Below are positions 20,209 through 29,945 of a stretch of DNA of 38,590 nt, piece by piece; within the stretch, counting starts at the first letter, position 1, and the number at the start of each line of letters is the position of its first letter. Both the position numbers and the translations under genes were made by a program. This DNA is from JAEELC01 sp963605425 (GTDB taxonomy: Bacteria > Bacillota_I > Bacilli_A > Acholeplasmatales > Anaeroplasmataceae). The notes under the pieces were generated by a model. It saw nothing but the letters and a program-made list of their open reading frames with translations. It was not told the DNA's origin and did not search any database. Location of the stretch: positions 1-38,590 of the forward strand of contig CAVCUQ010000014.1 in NCBI GenBank assembly GCA_963605425.1, written 5' to 3'.

Positions 20209-22575
20209 ATGGAATTTCTTGAAGGATATATAGTTTCATCTAATAGCCAAAAAAGGGATATTTTAGCTAACGAAAGCTTAAATAAGGGATTTAAAAATTA
20301 TAAATTTCTAAGTGTTAATGAATTAAAAGATAAGGTTTTAGGTAAATGTGAAAAAGAAGGAATATTATATTTACTTAAAAAACATCCTGATATTTCTATT
20401 TATTCACTTGTTTTATATTTAAGATATTTACCATATATTGAAATTAAGGAATATGGTAATTCTAAACTAGATTTTTTAGTTTCACTTAAAAAGGAATTAA
20501 TAGATAATGGTTACTACACTATAGATAATTTATTTATCAACATGGTTAATAAGAGTAATCTAACTTTTTATAGAATCCAAGATACTAGGGATATTATGCT
20601 TTTGCTATCTCATTTAAAGACTAATGCATATTTTAATCATGGAGAAAATGAGGTAACAGATTCAATTGATTATTATGAATTTCAAACAATTGAACAAGAA
20701 CTTGATTTTGTAATAAAGAGTATTAATCAACTTATTAGTAATAAAGATTTAAATATAGGATATGAAAATATTAAAATATGTAATGCTGGTAGTGATTACA
20801 CATTCCTTTTAAATCGTTTTAAGGCATCTTGTAATTTGCCTATTGTACTTAAGGAAGAAAAGAATTATTTAATCAAGAAAAGTGCTAAGTTATTCTTATC
20901 TTTGCTAGAGGAATATGATAACTTTAACGATTTATTTGATCATTTAAAAGATAATATTTCAGCTGAAGATTATATTTATTATGTAAGTATAGTAAATGAT
21001 TATAAAGGAAGCAAATATAAGCCTATTGATTTAAAAGATGTAATTAAATATGAACTTGAAAACAAATCATATAAGTCAAAAGATTATGAGTCTAAAATTG
21101 AATTAATTAATATATCTGATATAAAAGAACATCTAAATGATTATATTTTCTTTGTTAATTTTGATATGAATGTACCAGAAACTGTTAAAGATAATAATTA
21201 TTTATCAGATAATGAACTTGAAATATTAAAATTAGATACATCTGCTTTAAAAACTAAACATAATAAGGAAGAACTAATTCATGCTTTAAGGGAAGCTAAA
21301 AACTTAGTAATTACTTATTCTAAAACTCATGCTTTTGCAAGTTCTATTAAATCATCATTAGTTGATGAATTAGGATTAAAGCCAAGTGAAATAGGTCAAA
21401 CTATTGTTGTAGATCCTATTACTGATTCTATTAATATAGCTCGTGATCTAGATATGTTTGATAAGTATGGCATTAAGTCACCAAACTTTGATTTAATGTT
21501 TGATGTTAAATATAAAAGTTATGATAATAGATTTAAAGGATTAGATAAGGATAATATAGATTATATTTTACAAAAACCAATTAATTTATCATATACATCA
21601 ATGGATTCTTACTTTTCTTGTCCATTTAGTTATTACTTAGGTTATATCCTTAAATTAAATGTATTTGAAGATAGTCTTGCAATTTCGTTAGGTAATATAG
21701 CTCACAAAATATTTGAAGATTCTTATAATGATGACTTCGATTATGATACTTCTTTAAAAAACGCTATAGCGGAAATGCTTAATAAGAGTAATAGAGCGAA
21801 TAAGAAACTAACTGGTAAAGAAGAATATTATATTGAAAGATTAAATAAAGCAGTAGAGAATGCGTTATATGATCATAAAATACATGAAGAAACTTTAAAA
21901 CTTGATAAGGTATTAACTGAAAATAAATTTGTAGTAAATATTAATGATCATTTAAATTTTATAGGTAAAATAGATAAGATATATTATTCTAACTCTTTAA
22001 AACAGTTTATTGTAATTGATTATAAAACAGGTAAAAAGGATGCTAGTTTGGATAATCTAGAAGATGGATTTAATATGCAACTACCTTCTTATTTATATTT
22101 AATAGAAAATGGTACTAATACATCATCAGGCGAAAATTTAAAAGAATTTAGTCCAATCGGTATGTATTTAGAAAAAATTAAAATTAATAAAAATAATTTA
22201 TTTGATGATTTTAAATTTAATGGATTTACAAGTGAAATATCAACTGATATCGATACAATCAATCCTAGATATTTACCTATTAAATTTAATAAAGATGGAA
22301 AACCTGATAAAAGATCTCAAGCTAAACTATTATCAAAAGATGAATTTAATAAGCTTATAAGTATAGTAAGAGATAATATTGATAAATTTAATCAAGGTAT
22401 TGAGACTGCAAATTTTAAGATTAAAAATTCTTGCTTCAACAAAGAGTCTAAATGCGATAATTGTCCTATGAATGACATTTGCTTTAAGACTTATGGCGAT
22501 AAGGAAGAAATAGAGAAGAAACCTTTTAAAAAAAGGGAAGAAAATACTGAAACAAAGGAAGAGGGGGAAGAATAA
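20209..22575 (+). CDS. addB: ATP-dependent nuclease subunit B (AddB-like, PD-(D/E)XK nuclease)
   Basis: A 788-residue protein, shorter than Bacillus AddB (about 1160), with a PD-(D/E)XK nuclease at the C-terminus: D589 in IGKIDKI and D604-Y605-K606 in VIDYKTGKK are the metal-binding core. Four cysteines placed as in the AddB iron-sulfur staple are C471 (FSCPFSYYLGY), C749, C752 and C758 (CDNCPMNDIC); C742 is extra. The N-terminal helicase-like part has no Walker A and is inactive, as is usual for AddB. With AddA it resects double-strand breaks for RecA-dependent repair. Its last base overlaps addA. Confidence 0.88.
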   Translation: MEFLEGYIVSSNSQKRDILANESLNKGFKNYKFLSVNELKDKVLGKCEKEGILYLLKKHPDISIYSLVLYLRYLPYIEIKEYGNSKLDFLVSLKKELIDNGYYTIDNLFINMVNKSNLTFYRIQDTRDIMLLLSHLKTNAYFNHGENEVTDSIDYYEFQTIEQELDFVIKSINQLISNKDLNIGYENIKICNAGSDYTFLLNRFKASCNLPIVLKEEKNYLIKKSAKLFLSLLEEYDNFNDLFDHLKDNISAEDYIYYVSIVNDYKGSKYKPIDLKDVIKYELENKSYKSKDYESKIELINISDIKEHLNDYIFFVNFDMNVPETVKDNNYLSDNELEILKLDTSALKTKHNKEELIHALREAKNLVITYSKTHAFASSIKSSLVDELGLKPSEIGQTIVVDPITDSINIARDLDMFDKYGIKSPNFDLMFDVKYKSYDNRFKGLDKDNIDYILQKPINLSYTSMDSYFSCPFSYYLGYILKLNVFEDSLAISLGNIAHKIFEDSYNDDFDYDTSLKNAIAEMLNKSNRANKKLTGKEEYYIERLNKAVENALYDHKIHEETLKLDKVLTENKFVVNINDHLNFIGKIDKIYYSNSLKQFIVIDYKTGKKDASLDNLEDGFNMQLPSYLYLIENGTNTSSGENLKEFSPIGMYLEKIKINKNNLFDDFKFNGFTSEISTDIDTINPRYLPIKFNKDGKPDKRSQAKLLSKDEFNKLISIVRDNIDKFNQGIETANFKIKNSCFNKESKCDNCPMNDICFKTYGDKEEIEKKPFKKREENTETKEEGEE

Positions 22576-25500
22576 TGGATTTTACCGTTAGTCAAAAAGA
22601 AGCTTTAAAAGTCTTAGATAGGGATACACTAGTATCTGCTGGTGCTGGTAGTGGTAAAACTAGAGTACTTACTGAAAGAATAGCTAATCTAATTTCATCA
22701 GGTGTTAACCCTCTTAATTTACTGGTTTTAACTTTTACTAAAAACGCGGCTAGCGAAATGAAGGGCCGTGTTAAGAAACGTTTAAGAAAAGAAGAGAATA
22801 TCGATCCTAAGATATTTAATTTACTTGAACAAGCTGATATTTCTACAATAGATTCCTTTGTAATGAATCAATGTAAGAAATATTTCTATAAATTAAATAT
22901 AAGAAGTGATATTAATATCATTGATTCTAATGTTCTATCTATGCAAAAAAATATTATCTTAGATGAGATATTTGAAGAGTTATATGATACTAAAGATGAA
23001 GTATTTTTAGATTACATCACTAATTTTACTGAAAAAGAAGACTCATACATTAAGGAATATTTCCTTAAATTAATCAATAAAGTAGAACTTGAAATAGATG
23101 TAGATACTTTCTTAAATGAAGCTTATACAAAATATTCTAATGATAAATTTAAGAACTTAATGAAGAAGGGTGTTATTAATCTTCTAATTAAGAACCTTAA
23201 GATTGTAGATTTTTATCTAGAATATTTAGGACATATCTCAACTGAAGATAAAATTCGTAATGGAGTTTTAGATCAAAGAGAAAAGCTAGAGGATGCAATC
23301 GAAGATAAATCTTATGATTCTTTAAGAAAGTTTATCTTAGAATTAAAATTACCTAATGTACCTAAGACAGAAAATCAACTTGCTAGAGACTTAAAGAAGA
23401 AAATTAAAGAGCTAACTTATTATAAAGAATGCGTGAGCTTAGTTAAAGATGAACCTGATCTTGATGAACTAGTATCGAAATCTTTACTTAAAGATGAATA
23501 TATTACTTTGTATGTAGATGTATTAAAGTGTTTCTTTAATAAATTAGATAAATTTAAAAAAGATAACAATGCTTATGACTTTTCTGATCTTTCTAAGAAA
23601 CTATATATGTTAATTAAGAATGATGATGAGATTAGAAGTGAATTATCAAGAAAATATCAATATATATTACTTGATGAATATCAAGATACGTCTGACATCC
23701 AAGAAGGTATTTTAAAGCTTATTAGCCATAATAATATGTATATGGTAGGAGATATTAAACAATCTATTTATCGTTTTAGAAATGCTAATCCTGACATCTT
23801 TAAAGGTAAATATAATACATTTACGAAGAGACCTTTAACAGGAGAAGAAGATTTAGGTTTAGGATATAGAATTGATATGATTGAAAACTTTAGATCAAGA
23901 AGTGAAGTTCTTGATGATATTAATACTATCTTTAATCCATTAATGACACTTGATTATGGGGATTGTGATTACACTCATGGTGGTCAAATGGTGTTTGGTA
24001 ATCATAATTATGATCTATATCCATTACTAAATGATCATCATATGGATATCTTTACCTATGAAATGCCTAAAGATGAACTAGGTAAAAAAATAAAGTACCC
24101 ATATACGCCTATTGAAATCGAAGCTTTTAAAGTTGCAAGAGATATCAAATCAAAACTTGAAATGGGATATGAAGTAATTGATGGAGAAACATATAAGCCA
24201 AGAAAGGCTATATATTCAGACTTTTGTATCATAGTAGATAGAGAATCTAATTATGAAACATATACTAAGATATTTGAATATTGTCAAATCCCACTATCTG
24301 TTATTCAAGATGTTAAAATGACTAAGACAGATACTACTATGGTATTAACTAATATGCTTAAGTTAATTAATTTAGCTAGTATAAAGGATCCTTTTGCAAA
24401 TAGCGATTATGTTCATGCATTTATGTCTGTTTCAAGAAGTTTCTTATATCAATTAGATGATAATACTATCTTTGATATCATTAAAAATAAAGATATAAAT
24501 AATGAAATATCAGTTAATGCAAGTACTTTAAACAAATTAATTGATGTTGAATCTAATTCTAGTATCTATTTAGAAGCTTTAAATTTATTTAATTTCTTTA
24601 AAAAGATACCTACAACAAGTAGTATTACTAATAAAGAACATGAGGCTGAATATATTTATAATACTATTTTATCTTTAGATAGCTTAAATTATTCATTTAG
24701 TGATATTTGTACATATTTTACAAACTGCGCAGATAAGGACTTAGATATTAAATATAAATTAGATCATGATAATGAAATAGCAGTTAAACTTATGAATATT
24801 CATAAGTCTAAAGGATTGGAATTCCCTATTTGTTATTTTATAGGATTAGGCAAGGATCCTAACACTAGTGATGAAGATATTCCTTATTTTGATTCAACTT
24901 ATGGTTTTGCATCATTAAAACAAAATACTGAAGATGGAGAATTTAAGAGTCTAAATAGTTTATTTATTAAGAATAAATTAAGAGATGAAAGAAGAAGTGA
25001 AAGACTTCGTCTCTTCTATGTAGCTTTAACCCGTGCTAAGGAAAAAATGATCTTTGTTTGTGAGGACTTTAGACTAGGCAGTAATGTAGTAGTTAAAGAG
25101 GATATGAACACATTTAGGGATTATTTTGCTTATGATTATATAGAAAATAATCTAGCATTTGATATGTATATAAAACCTTTTGAACTTGAGGATTTGAATT
25201 TAAGTAATTATAACTTAATAAATAAAACAGGTAAGAAGATTACTTATAATACTAAACCAGTATATGAACTTGCAGGTGAAATTAAAACTCTAGAGAAGAG
25301 CCGTATAAGTAAGACTGTAACTAAGCCATTAAGCCCTAGCGAACTAGAGAGTGTTGATTTAGGTATTAGATTACATGAAATAATGGAATCTCTAGATTTT
25401 AAGAATCTTGATTTATCTATACTTAAGTTGAATTCTTTTGAAGAGAAAACTATATCTGCTATCTTATCTAACAGTATTTTTAAAGATATTAGTAAAGCCG

Positions 25501-25748
25501 AAACTTATCACGAATATGAATTTAAATTTATTAAAGATAATGAAGTCTATAATGGTATAATAGATTTACTTGTGGTTTATAGTGATCATATTGATATTAT
25601 TGACTATAAGTTATCTAATACTGAAAGCAGCGAATATGTAAGACAGCTTAAGATTTATAAAGAATTTATAGAGACTAAATCTGATTTAACGATTAACTGT
25701 TACTTACTATCATTACTTAAGAATGAAATTAAAGAGGTTAAATTTTAA
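22575..25748 (+). CDS. addA: ATP-dependent helicase/nuclease subunit A
   Basis: A 1057-residue UvrD-type (SF1A) helicase fused to a RecB-type nuclease. Walker A is AGAGSGKT at residues 22-29; the Q-motif TVSQKEAL precedes it. Walker B appears as ILLDEYQDTSDIQ, followed by GDIKQSIYRFRNANP and, later, MNIHKSKGLEFPICY and LFYVALTRAKEKM. The C-terminal nuclease has D997 in GIIDLLV and D1010-Y-K1012 in IIDYKLS. It unwinds and degrades DNA ends with AddB. It ends one base into rimM, so repair and ribosome-maturation genes are read as one unit. Confidence 0.95.
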   Translation: MDFTVSQKEALKVLDRDTLVSAGAGSGKTRVLTERIANLISSGVNPLNLLVLTFTKNAASEMKGRVKKRLRKEENIDPKIFNLLEQADISTIDSFVMNQCKKYFYKLNIRSDINIIDSNVLSMQKNIILDEIFEELYDTKDEVFLDYITNFTEKEDSYIKEYFLKLINKVELEIDVDTFLNEAYTKYSNDKFKNLMKKGVINLLIKNLKIVDFYLEYLGHISTEDKIRNGVLDQREKLEDAIEDKSYDSLRKFILELKLPNVPKTENQLARDLKKKIKELTYYKECVSLVKDEPDLDELVSKSLLKDEYITLYVDVLKCFFNKLDKFKKDNNAYDFSDLSKKLYMLIKNDDEIRSELSRKYQYILLDEYQDTSDIQEGILKLISHNNMYMVGDIKQSIYRFRNANPDIFKGKYNTFTKRPLTGEEDLGLGYRIDMIENFRSRSEVLDDINTIFNPLMTLDYGDCDYTHGGQMVFGNHNYDLYPLLNDHHMDIFTYEMPKDELGKKIKYPYTPIEIEAFKVARDIKSKLEMGYEVIDGETYKPRKAIYSDFCIIVDRESNYETYTKIFEYCQIPLSVIQDVKMTKTDTTMVLTNMLKLINLASIKDPFANSDYVHAFMSVSRSFLYQLDDNTIFDIIKNKDINNEISVNASTLNKLIDVESNSSIYLEALNLFNFFKKIPTTSSITNKEHEAEYIYNTILSLDSLNYSFSDICTYFTNCADKDLDIKYKLDHDNEIAVKLMNIHKSKGLEFPICYFIGLGKDPNTSDEDIPYFDSTYGFASLKQNTEDGEFKSLNSLFIKNKLRDERRSERLRLFYVALTRAKEKMIFVCEDFRLGSNVVVKEDMNTFRDYFAYDYIENNLAFDMYIKPFELEDLNLSNYNLINKTGKKITYNTKPVYELAGEIKTLEKSRISKTVTKPLSPSELESVDLGIRLHEIMESLDFKNLDLSILKLNSFEEKTISAILSNSIFKDISKAETYHEYEFKFIKDNEVYNGIIDLLVVYSDHIDIIDYKLSNTESSEYVRQLKIYKEFIETKSDLTINCYLLSLLKNEIKEVKF

Positions 25749-26242
25749 TGAATTATTATTGTGTTGCAAAAATATTAAATACTCATGGTCTTAAGGGCGA
25801 ACTTAAGATTAAGGTTGTAACTGATTTTGATAGATTTTATGAAGGATCTAAACTTTATATCAATCATAAAGAATCGTACATTCCTGTAACTGTTAAATAT
25901 TCTAAAGACTATAAAGAAGGTTTATTAGTTTGTTTTAAGGACTTAGAAGATATTAATTTAGTTGAAAAATATAAAACTGATGATTTAGTTATAGCTGAAG
26001 AGGACTTAGAAGAATTACCTGAAGGTTTAAATTATTTCCATGAGATTATAGACAAGCCTGTCTATAATCAAAATGGAGAACTAAAAGGTGTATGTGTAGA
26101 AATGCAAGAATCTCTTCAAAGTTATTTAATGTGCGTTAAAACTGATAAGAAAATAGTAAAGATTCCATTTATCAGAGGAGTATTTATTAATAAAGTTGAT
26201 GAAAATGGTATCTATATTAATGAAATTGAAGGATTATTTTAA
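25748..26242 (+). CDS. rimM: ribosome maturation factor RimM
   Basis: A 164-residue protein with the RimM N-terminal barrel (VAKILNTHGLKGELKIKVVTD) and C-terminal PRC-barrel ending in KIPFIRGVFINKVD. It binds S19 and helps 16S processing. Start and stop overlap both neighbours by one base (TAATG), the tight rimM-trmD arrangement seen widely. Confidence 0.95.
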   Translation: MNYYCVAKILNTHGLKGELKIKVVTDFDRFYEGSKLYINHKESYIPVTVKYSKDYKEGLLVCFKDLEDINLVEKYKTDDLVIAEEDLEELPEGLNYFHEIIDKPVYNQNGELKGVCVEMQESLQSYLMCVKTDKKIVKIPFIRGVFINKVDENGIYINEIEGLF

Positions 26243-26967
26243 TGAAGTTTAAAATTGTTACCTTATTTCCAGAGATGTTTGAAAACTTCCTTAAAACTTC
26301 TGTTGTCGGACGTGCTATAGAAAAAGGTTATATTGAATGTGAGTGTATCGATTTTAGAGAGTATTCATTAGATAAACATCACCATGTTGATGATACTCCT
26401 TATGGAGGAGGAGCTGGTATGGTGCTTAAGTGCGATATCATTGATTCATGTTTAAATGATATTAAGACTGATAAATCTCATATTCTGTTAATGAGTCCTC
26501 AAGGTAAAACCTATAATCAAGAGATTGCAAATCGTCTTGCAAAAGAGGAAGAAATAATAATAGTATGTGGTCATTATGAAGGATTTGATGAGAGAATTAG
26601 GGATTATGTAGATGAGGAAATCTCCATTGGGGACTTTGTGTTAACTGGCGGCGAAATACCTTCTATGTCGATTATCGATTCAGTCACAAGGCTTCTTGAT
26701 GGGGCAATCAAAAAAGAATCATTTGAGGATGACTCTTTCTATAATGGTCTTTTGGAATATCCTCAGTATACTAGACCGTTAGAATATAAAGGCAAAATAG
26801 TTCCAGAAGTACTTCAAAACGGTAACCATGAGCATATTAGACGTTATAGACTTAAAGAAGCTTTAAGAAAAACATATTTAAGAAGACCGGATTTACTTAC
26901 TAATAGAGATTTTACTAAAGAAGAGGTAATCTTGCTTGATGAGATTAAAGAAGAGGAGAAGAAATAA
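26242..26967 (+). CDS. trmD: tRNA (guanine-N1)-methyltransferase
   Basis: A 241-residue SPOUT enzyme that makes m1G37 in tRNAs and so prevents frameshifting. Typical stretches are FKIVTLFPEMFENFLKTSVV, DDTPYGGGAGMVL, and the trefoil-knot SAM loop CGHYEGFDERI followed by EISIGDFVLTGGE. Normal length. It overlaps rimM and the next gene by one base each. Confidence 0.97.
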   Translation: MKFKIVTLFPEMFENFLKTSVVGRAIEKGYIECECIDFREYSLDKHHHVDDTPYGGGAGMVLKCDIIDSCLNDIKTDKSHILLMSPQGKTYNQEIANRLAKEEEIIIVCGHYEGFDERIRDYVDEEISIGDFVLTGGEIPSMSIIDSVTRLLDGAIKKESFEDDSFYNGLLEYPQYTRPLEYKGKIVPEVLQNGNHEHIRRYRLKEALRKTYLRRPDLLTNRDFTKEEVILLDEIKEEEKK

Positions 26968-27530
26968 TGAGAAAAAATTTTGGTGTTAAAACTATTTCTT
27001 ATACTGAACCAGTATTTATTATTGGCACATATAACAAGGATGGAAGTGCTAACGCAATGAACGCTGCGTGGGCAGGTATATATGATACTAATCAAATCTT
27101 TGTATCTCTTTCTGACCATAAGACTTGTGATAACTTTAAGAAAGCAAAGGCTCTAACAGTTTCTTTTGGAACAAAAGATACTGTTAAGGCTTGTGACTAT
27201 GTTGGTCTTGTTAGCGGTACAAAAGTACCTAATAAAGTTGAAATTGCAGGACTTACTCCTCTAAGAAGTGAGTTTATAGAAGCCCCTTATTTTGAAGAGT
27301 TGAAAGTGTCTCTTGATTGCAAGGTTAATACAATCTTAGAAAATAGTGATGGTATTAAACTTGTATGTGATATAGTTAACGTATCAGCTGATGAGTCTGT
27401 TTTAACTAATGGTCTAATAGACCCTTTAAAACTAGAACCACTAATGTATGATCCTATGAATCATAGATACTACACTGTTACAAGCTATGTGGCTGATGCA
27501 TTTAAAGTTGGTAAGGAATTAATTAAGTAA
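26967..27530 (+). CDS. flavin reductase-like domain protein
   Basis: A 187-residue flavoprotein of the flavin reductase-like (FMN-binding split barrel) type: PVFIIGTYNKDGSANAMNAAW and DHKTCDNFKKAKALTVSFGT are the FMN-contacting part, and the C-terminal DPMNHRYYTV fits the family. It probably uses NAD(P)H to reduce FMN or an unknown acceptor. Its place between trmD and rplS is not standard; the one-base overlap with trmD shows it is part of the same message, while rplS has its own promoter. Confidence 0.85.
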   Translation: MRKNFGVKTISYTEPVFIIGTYNKDGSANAMNAAWAGIYDTNQIFVSLSDHKTCDNFKKAKALTVSFGTKDTVKACDYVGLVSGTKVPNKVEIAGLTPLRSEFIEAPYFEELKVSLDCKVNTILENSDGIKLVCDIVNVSADESVLTNGLIDPLKLEPLMYDPMNHRYYTVTSYVADAFKVGKELIK

Positions 27531-27549
27531 AGAATTTTTAAAATTTATA

Positions 27550-27578
27550 TTGCGTTTGGTATTGTTTCTTGATATAAT
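27550..27578 (+). promoter_or_regulatory. promoter of rplS
   Basis: TTGCGT (27550-27555), 17 nt, TATAAT (27573-27578). It gives a leader of about 95 nt, long enough for a regulatory structure. Confidence 0.7.
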
Positions 27579-27589
27579 ATAAAAGGTTA

Positions 27590-27660
27590 TTTATAGCCTG
27601 CACATTAATCCGCTATATAGACATGATCTATAGAATGATTTATGGAAGAAAAAATAGTTT
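27590..27660 (+). ncRNA. structured leader of rplS, probable L19 leader
   Basis: CATTAATC (27603-27610) pairs with GATTTATG (27637-27644) with one mismatch and encloses TATAGA (27616-27621) / TCTATA (27627-27632), a 6-bp hairpin with a 5-nt loop. The ATCCGCT...AGAC...GATCTA order resembles, from memory, the L19 autoregulatory leader known in low-GC Gram-positives (Rfam L19_leader). L19 binding here would repress its own synthesis. Confidence 0.55.
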
Positions 27661-27679
27661 TTATAGGAGTGTATTTTAT

Positions 27680-28033
27680 ATGTCAAAAGGTCAAGCTTTA
27701 ATTGATGAAATTACAGCACAATATGTAAAGAACGATACACCAGAATTCCGTCCAGGAGACAATGTTAAGGTTTATGTTAAGATTGTTGAAGGTGAAACAC
27801 ATCGTATCCAAATTTTCGAAGGTTTAGTTATTAAGAGACAAGGACACGGAGTTTCAGCTACATTTACAGTTCGTAAGATTTCTTACGGTGTAGGTGTTGA
27901 ACGTGTATTCCCAGTTAACTCTCCAATCATTGATAAGATTGAAGTAACTCGTCATGGTAAAGTTCGTCGTAACTACCTAAGCTACATCCGTGGATTATCT
28001 GCTAAGGATGCACGTATTAAAGAACGTCGTTAA
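27680..28033 (+). CDS. rplS: 50S ribosomal protein L19
   Basis: A 117-residue L19, starting at ATG 27680 with AGGAG at 27665-27669. Typical features are FRPGDNVKVYVKIVEGETHR near the N-terminus and the C-terminal GKVRRNYLSYIRGLSAKDAR. An in-frame ATG at 27623 lies inside the structured leader and was rejected. L19 sits at the 30S-50S interface. Confidence 0.96.
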   Translation: MSKGQALIDEITAQYVKNDTPEFRPGDNVKVYVKIVEGETHRIQIFEGLVIKRQGHGVSATFTVRKISYGVGVERVFPVNSPIIDKIEVTRHGKVRRNYLSYIRGLSAKDARIKERR

Positions 28034-28046
28034 TTACATTGAAAGA

Positions 28047-28074
28047 AAGAGACTTAATTTAGTCTCTTTTTTTT
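28047..28074 (+). terminator. terminator of rplS
   Basis: AAGAGACT (28047-28054) pairs perfectly with AGTCTCTT (28061-28068) around a 6-nt loop, followed by TTTTTT. Confidence 0.9.
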
Positions 28075-28110
28075 GATATTTTGTAAATTATATTTTAATT
28101 TATTAACTTT

Positions 28111-28121
28111 TATAATATAAT
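28111..28121 (+). promoter_or_regulatory. -10 region of the 28148 operon
   Basis: Two overlapping TATAAT hexamers, 28111-28116 and 28116-28121, with no clear -35. A strong AAAGGGAGG follows at 28132-28140. Confidence 0.45.
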
Positions 28122-28147
28122 AAACTAAATAAAAGGGAGGTTTTAAT

Positions 28148-29944
28148 ATGGCAGATGCAATAGATGAACCTATAGATTTATATGAAAAGCAATTTAAAGA
28201 TAAATTTAAACAAAATTGCGAAGAATATTTTGAAGAGTTATGTACAAAAGTTAATATTTCAAAAGATGAAAATAAACAGTTAGTTAATAAATATAATGAG
28301 GCTTTAAATGCAAAAAAATTACTTGATAAACAAAAAAGTAAGGTAAACACTATTAAAGCATTACTTATTCTTGGTATTATTTTATTTGTTATATGTTGCC
28401 CGCTATCAATTGTGTTCCTTGGTAAAACAAATAAAACAGTAGGTATAGTTCTTGGTATTTTATCTATAATTGTGGCTATCGCTTTATTTGTAGTACTTAT
28501 TAAATTTAAGATAAAACACGCATCATTAGATGATGAAATAGAAAAAGCTAACGCTAAAGTTAATGAAGCTCTTAATGCTTGTTGGCGTCAAATGGCACCA
28601 TTAAATAATGAATATGATTGGAATATACCATCTGATTTAATGGAAAAGACAACACCATTAATTGATCTAGATCATGAATTTGATGTAAAGAAATTTGAAT
28701 ATTTACATGAAAAGTTTGGATTTGAAGATAGTAATGATCCTAATGTATCAACTAATTACGTAATAAGCGGTAATATTTATGGCAATCCTTTCGTACTTTT
28801 AAATTCATTTAATACAGAAATGAGAGACCATACCTATACTGGTTCTATTACAATACATTGGACTACTACAACAACAGATTCTAAAGGAAATAGACAAACA
28901 CAACATCATAGTCAAGTTTTAACAGCTTCTGTTACTAAAAAAGCCCCAAGTTATTGGTATGATACTCGTTTAGTATTTGGTAATGAAGCAGCTCCTGATT
29001 TAACATTTACTCGTAAACCAACTGTAAAGGCAGGTATGGATGATAAGGATATCTTAAAACTTGAAAAGTCAACTGAAAAAGAATTAGCTGACTTAGCTGA
29101 AAAGGCTATTAAAGATGGTAAGACATTTACGCCACTAGCTAATTCACGTTTTGAAGGTATGTTCCATGCTTACGATAGAAATAATGAACAACAATTTAGA
29201 CTTTTATTTACACCACTGGCACAAAATAATATGTGTAAATTATTGATGAAGTCTCCATATGGTGATGATTTCTATTTCTATAAATTAAAACAGTTGAATT
29301 ATATATTCTCTAATCACTCTCAAAAACAAGATTATAGAATAGCTCCTTCAAAATTTGCTCATTATGATATTGAAAAAGCTAAAGAGAACTTTGTAAATAT
29401 TAATACAGACTTCTTTAAAGGATTATATTTTGATTTAGCACCATTACTATCAATACCTATTTACCAACAAACTAAAACACATGAATATATCTATGATATT
29501 CCTTATGAGGCATATCATACTAAATATGAACAAGAAAGTATTGCAAATAGATTTAATAAGAAAAGTCTTGTTCATCCTGAATCAAGAACAGATGCAATAC
29601 TTAAGTGTAATCTCATTAAAAAAGAAGAATCTTCTGATTTAATATCTATCACAGCTTATTCATATAAAACAATTAAGCATACTGATGTCTTTACAAAGAT
29701 GGGCGGAGATGGAAGATTACATAATATACCTGTTGAATGGCTTGAATATGTTAAACTTGAAAAGACTAGCCAAATGGAATTAGCTAATGTAGATTCAAGC
29801 GAAAAACTATTCAAATCGAATATTGCAAATAGCTCAAGCTCTGCTTGTGTCTATGAACGTGGTCTTATTTCTACTTTATGCACTAATGGTGCGAGTGGAA
29901 TTAAAGATATAATAAACAAAATTAAGAAAGTAGAGGAAAAATAA
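28148..29944 (+). CDS. large membrane-anchored protein of unknown function, LemA partner
   Basis: A 598-residue protein: a charged helical N-terminus (~1-65), two membrane helices (~69-91 and ~96-120), another coiled stretch (to ~150), then a large soluble region of mixed strands and helices. No signal peptide. The region around NIYGNPFVLLNSFNTEMRDH, with the polar TTTTTDSKGNRQTQHHSQVL, looks like a surface beta domain and weakly recalls DUF3137-type proteins that accompany LemA genes; I would not insist. One base separates it from the LemA-family gene, so they form an operon and may form a membrane complex. Confidence 0.75.
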   Translation: MADAIDEPIDLYEKQFKDKFKQNCEEYFEELCTKVNISKDENKQLVNKYNEALNAKKLLDKQKSKVNTIKALLILGIILFVICCPLSIVFLGKTNKTVGIVLGILSIIVAIALFVVLIKFKIKHASLDDEIEKANAKVNEALNACWRQMAPLNNEYDWNIPSDLMEKTTPLIDLDHEFDVKKFEYLHEKFGFEDSNDPNVSTNYVISGNIYGNPFVLLNSFNTEMRDHTYTGSITIHWTTTTTDSKGNRQTQHHSQVLTASVTKKAPSYWYDTRLVFGNEAAPDLTFTRKPTVKAGMDDKDILKLEKSTEKELADLAEKAIKDGKTFTPLANSRFEGMFHAYDRNNEQQFRLLFTPLAQNNMCKLLMKSPYGDDFYFYKLKQLNYIFSNHSQKQDYRIAPSKFAHYDIEKAKENFVNINTDFFKGLYFDLAPLLSIPIYQQTKTHEYIYDIPYEAYHTKYEQESIANRFNKKSLVHPESRTDAILKCNLIKKEESSDLISITAYSYKTIKHTDVFTKMGGDGRLHNIPVEWLEYVKLEKTSQMELANVDSSEKLFKSNIANSSSSACVYERGLISTLCTNGASGIKDIINKIKKVEEK

Positions 29945-29945
29945 T

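Noticed and set aside
27623..27679. N-terminal extension of rplS
   Set aside because: The region is a structured leader; L19 proteins start close to SKGQALIDEI and AGGAG precedes ATG 27680.
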